This document shows, in pieces, positions 7,633-10,288 of a stretch of 10,288 nucleotides of DNA. The stretch's first letter is position 1. The number at the start of each line of letters is the position of its first letter. Both the position numbers and the translations under genes were made by a program. The stretch is from Caldifarciminota bacterium. GTDB lineage: Bacteria > Hydrothermota > Tepidihabitantia > B3-TA06 > JALVRC01. A model generated the notes under the pieces. The model saw only the letters and a list, made by a program, of their open reading frames with translations, was not told the origin of the DNA and searched no databases. The stretch lies in assembly GCA_027025255.1 (NCBI GenBank), contig JALVRC010000031.1, forward strand, positions 1 through 10,288. Reading direction: 5' to 3'.

Positions 7633-7684
7633 AGGTCTGTTGGGGTTTTATTTCTATCTATCTTCTTAATAATATATACGTTTA

Positions 7685-7712
7685 TTGACTTTTTGGTATA
7701 ATTGTATATAAT
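7685..7712 (+). promoter_or_regulatory. Sigma-70-type promoter for the SMC-like gene
   Basis: TTGACT at 7685-7690 and TATAAT at 7707-7712 are separated by 16 bp, the same spacing as the two other promoters in the window. A second TATAAT at 7697-7702 is too close to this -35 box to serve it. Transcription would start near 7719, so the leader is again very short. The ribosome binding site GAGGTGG at 7721-7727 precedes the TTG start by four bases. Confidence 0.72.
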
Positions 7713-7731
7713 TTTTAAATGAGGTGGTATT

Positions 7732-10288
7732 TTGTCATTAATTAGTATAACCCTTAATGGTTTTAAATCTTTTGCCAAAAGGACAACCATTGAGCTTATT
7801 AAGGGTATAAATGTAATCATAGGGCCGAATGGTCAGGGTAAAAGTAATATTATAGATGCAATAAGATGGGTTTTAGGTGAGCATTCTTCTTCTCGTTTGC
7901 GTATAAAAAATATGGAAGAGGTTATATTTTATGGAGGTAAGGGTTCTTATCCTATGGGATTTGCAGATGTTAAATTAAATGTGCAGATAGGAGATAATGA
8001 AGTGGTGGAGATAAGGAGAAAACTGTATAGGTCTGGTGAAAACAGTTTATGGATTAATAATAACTCTGCAAGGATAAAGGATGTATCTGAGCTTTTATAC
8101 GGTATAGGAATGAGGAAGAATTCATATATTGTGTTTGACAGGTATACGCTTGAGGATGTTATTACCGGAAGGATAAAGCAATATATAGAGTATGCATCAG
8201 GTATCTATGTTTTTAAAGAAAGAAAGCAAGAAGCCGAGAGAAATCTTTCAAATGCAACACTGAAACTTGAAGAAGCAAGACTTTTATTTAAAGAGAAAGA
8301 GAAGACATATAAACAGCTTAAACGTCAGTTTGAAAAGGTAAGAAGATTTAAAGAGATAAGTTTCAGAATTAAGGTTTTAGATTACGTAGTATATTTAAAA
8401 AATCTTAAACAGTATGAAGATGCGTACACAGATGTTAGTAGGGAGCTTGATAAATATACGCGCGAGGAAAGAGATCTTCTTTCAAAGAAAAGTAAGTATG
8501 AGCAAGAAGTAAATATTCTTAAGCAGAATATTAGAAAAAAGCAGAGAGAAAAAAAACAAATAGAAGAGCAGTTAGAAAAGAACTATATTAAAAGGGATAA
8601 AAGTAAAGAAGAGATAATCAGGATAGAGGAAAAGATAAAGCATTATGAAGATGAGATAGCGTATCTTAAAAAATCAGAAGAGCAGGAACAGGAATATTTT
8701 CTTAAAAGAAAAGAGAGAAAAAAGGCTGTAGAAGATGAGTTTTTATCCTTGAAAACAGAATATAGTCAGTTGAATAAAGAACTATTAAAGGAAAGAGAAG
8801 AGCTTATTTTACATAAAAACAAAATGAGTAGCCTTGAAAAAGAACTTTCTTTTTTTAAGAGTGAAAGAGCAAAAAAGGATTCAGAATATATAAAGCTTAA
8901 GAATGAGATAGTATCAAAGAAGATAATCTTATCTGAGCTTGAGAAAAGGAAAGAGGTGTTAGATGACGATATAAAAGTCTTAGATAAGAGGTTAAGTTCA
9001 ATAGAGGAAAGTAATAAGAAAAACCTTGATAATTTGATTAAGCTTGAAAAAGAGGAAAAGAGTTTAATCCCGAGACATTCCCAAATAAAAGAGGAGCTTG
9101 AAGAAACAAAAAATAAAAGACTTAATTTAATAAAGCATATAGAAAATATGGAGAGTGAGCTTTTAACCATTAATCATAGGCTTAATATTTTAAAAAAGGA
9201 GCTTTTGAATTTTACAAAAACAAGCGATGCCCTTTATATACATAATTATGTTTCTTTCCCTGCAGAGCTTATTCCTTATGTAGAAACATTGTTTTATTTG
9301 TTAGAACCTCTTCCTTTTAAAAGGTTTAACATTAATGAGCTATCTGAGAACAGAGATGAATTTCTTCCAATAGGAATGAACCCAGTATATAACAGGATGG
9401 AGAAATCTCTTATGGATTTAGTTGAGGTACGTAAGGGCCCGATTCCTCCTGTATTAAGGTATATTCTGGAAAGAACCAGAGTGGTTTCTTCTCTTAACGA
9501 GGCTATTGAGAAATTTGAGAAAGAACAGGGCATTTATATATCCAGGGAAGGTGGAATATACTTTGATGGACGTATTATTAAGGGTGAACTTAATATGAAA
9601 GGGACATTTGCATTAAGTCGTGAGATGGATAAGTTGCTCGTAGAAAGTAAGGCTTTGAACAAGGAATTGGATTTAAGCAAAAAGGAGAAAAAGAGGCTTG
9701 ATGCCATTTGGAAGGATTTCTTAAGTAAAGAGAAGGAGCTTTCAACAAGGCTTCTTGAGATTAAGAATGTTATTTCCCATATAAGAAGAGAAATAACATA
9801 TAGAAAGAAAGAAATGCTGGATTTAAACAATAGAAAGAAGAAATTCATTAAGGAGAATTCTTTTGTTATGGAGGAGATTGAAAAGGTAAAAACACAATAT
9901 AATGGCTATTTAAAAGAACATAATGAGATAGAAGCAACCTTATCTAATCTTACGAATAAGATAGAAAGGCTTATTAAAAACTTAGAAGAGGAAAAGGTTT
10001 ATATATCAGGGTTTTTAAAGGCTCAGGAAAATAAGCAGCTTAAAATTAAATCCGTTGAAGAAAGGATAGAAATAAAGCAGGAAGAACTTAAGAATATTAA
10101 TGAGGATGAGAAACATTTTAATGACAGAATTCGGACAATAAAAGAGAATATGGAACGAGCAAAAGAAAATAAATTAAGGCTTGCTAAGATTTTTGATGAA
10201 AAACCTAAAGATCCGTCGGATTATATAGGTATTAAGATAGGAATAGCTTCACCTGAAAAGATCAGAGATTGGTCATTCGGTGCAGTTA
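7732..10288 (+). CDS. smc: Divergent SMC ATPase (N-head, coil, hinge, partial second coil) reading in frame into RpoC; partial at window end
   Basis: The TTG start is supported by GAGGTGG and by the SMC-typical opening LNGFKSF. The frame is open to the window end (852 codons). Walker A is GPNGQGKSN at 31-39 and an R-loop-like EEVIFYGG lies at 62-69. The region [15 protein letters not shown] at 129-143 aligns with the SMC Q-loop (usually YSIIGQGxVxE), but the Gln is apparently Arg137. The first coiled-coil arm is about 165-495 and a divergent hinge about 500-620 (FLPIG, [27 protein letters not shown]). The second arm runs from about 625 to only about 821, far shorter than the first. No ABC signature, Walker B or C-terminal head follows. 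Instead residues 821-852 are RpoC-like. SMC proteins condense and segregate chromosomes as ATP-driven dimers, and this half-molecule alone could not form a complete ATPase head. Confidence 0.9.
   Translation, partial: [852 protein letters not shown]
10150..10288 (+). CDS. rpoC: N-terminus of RNA polymerase beta' subunit (RpoC), in frame with the SMC-like ORF; runs off the window
   Basis: The segment [18 protein letters not shown] followed by [14 protein letters not shown] matches the universal opening of bacterial RpoC (as in [34 protein letters not shown]). It contributes to the clamp near the zinc-binding region of RNA polymerase. The only usable start codon is ATG 10150, which would give a normal-length RpoC N-terminus. 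No Shine-Dalgarno sequence precedes it, although other genes here have strong ones. It is not preceded by rpoB, its usual upstream neighbour. There is no stop codon between it and the SMC-like frame. Identity of this stretch as RpoC is strong; whether it starts at 10150 or is translated as part of the SMC-like protein is open. Confidence 0.85.
   Translation, partial: [46 protein letters not shown]

Noticed and set aside
8766..9848. Minus-strand ORFs rich in Ser, Leu and Phe
   Set aside because: They are the reverse-strand image of Lys/Glu-rich coiled-coil codons of the SMC-like gene.
1..10288. CRISPR array, insertion sequence or prophage
   Set aside because: No regularly spaced repeats, transposase, integrase or phage structural gene is visible on either strand.

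Overview
The window reads as AT-rich chromosomal DNA from a Gram-negative bacterium. The outer-membrane receptor, the lipoprotein and a secreted protease with a C-terminal tail resembling type IX sorting domains point to an outer-membrane-bearing lineage. Frequent AGA/AGG and ATA codons, strong AAGGAGG ribosome binding sites and TTG/GTG starts fit an uncultivated candidate phylum of the WOR-3/Cloacimonetes sort. That placement is only an inference. Every convincing gene lies on the + strand.

Block 1 (about 62-3466) starts at a good sigma-70-type promoter whose -10 box and start site sit inside a perfect 17-bp inverted repeat. Four tightly packed genes follow: an 8-TM membrane protein, a winged-helix regulator overlapping it, a 32-codon mini-ORF with an ideal ribosome binding site, and a TonB-dependent-receptor-like outer-membrane protein joined to the mini-ORF by an ATGA overlap. 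The regulator is the natural candidate to bind the palindrome. About 320 bp without a recognisable gene follows, ending in a second near-consensus promoter (TTGACA-N16-TATAAT).

Block 2 (3788-7632) holds an SGNH-hydrolase-like lipoprotein, a membrane-anchored protein with two tandem beta-type domains, a secreted C10 (streptopain-family) cysteine protease with an N-terminal propeptide and a C-terminal beta tail, and a class I SAM-dependent methyltransferase. Gaps are 6-25 bp, so this is probably one transcription unit. Three of its four products are exported or membrane-bound.

Block 3 (7685-10288) begins with a third promoter of the same design and a TTG-started, divergent SMC ATPase gene. The SMC protein has a Walker A head, a full first coiled-coil arm and a hinge, but its second arm is cut short. 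With no stop codon and in the same frame, the reading frame then becomes the diagnostic N-terminus of RNA polymerase beta' (RpoC: KPKDP..., [17 protein letters not shown]) and runs off the window end. This is either an undescribed SMC-RpoC fusion or an assembly chimera. It is the most important item here, and the sequence alone cannot decide between the two.
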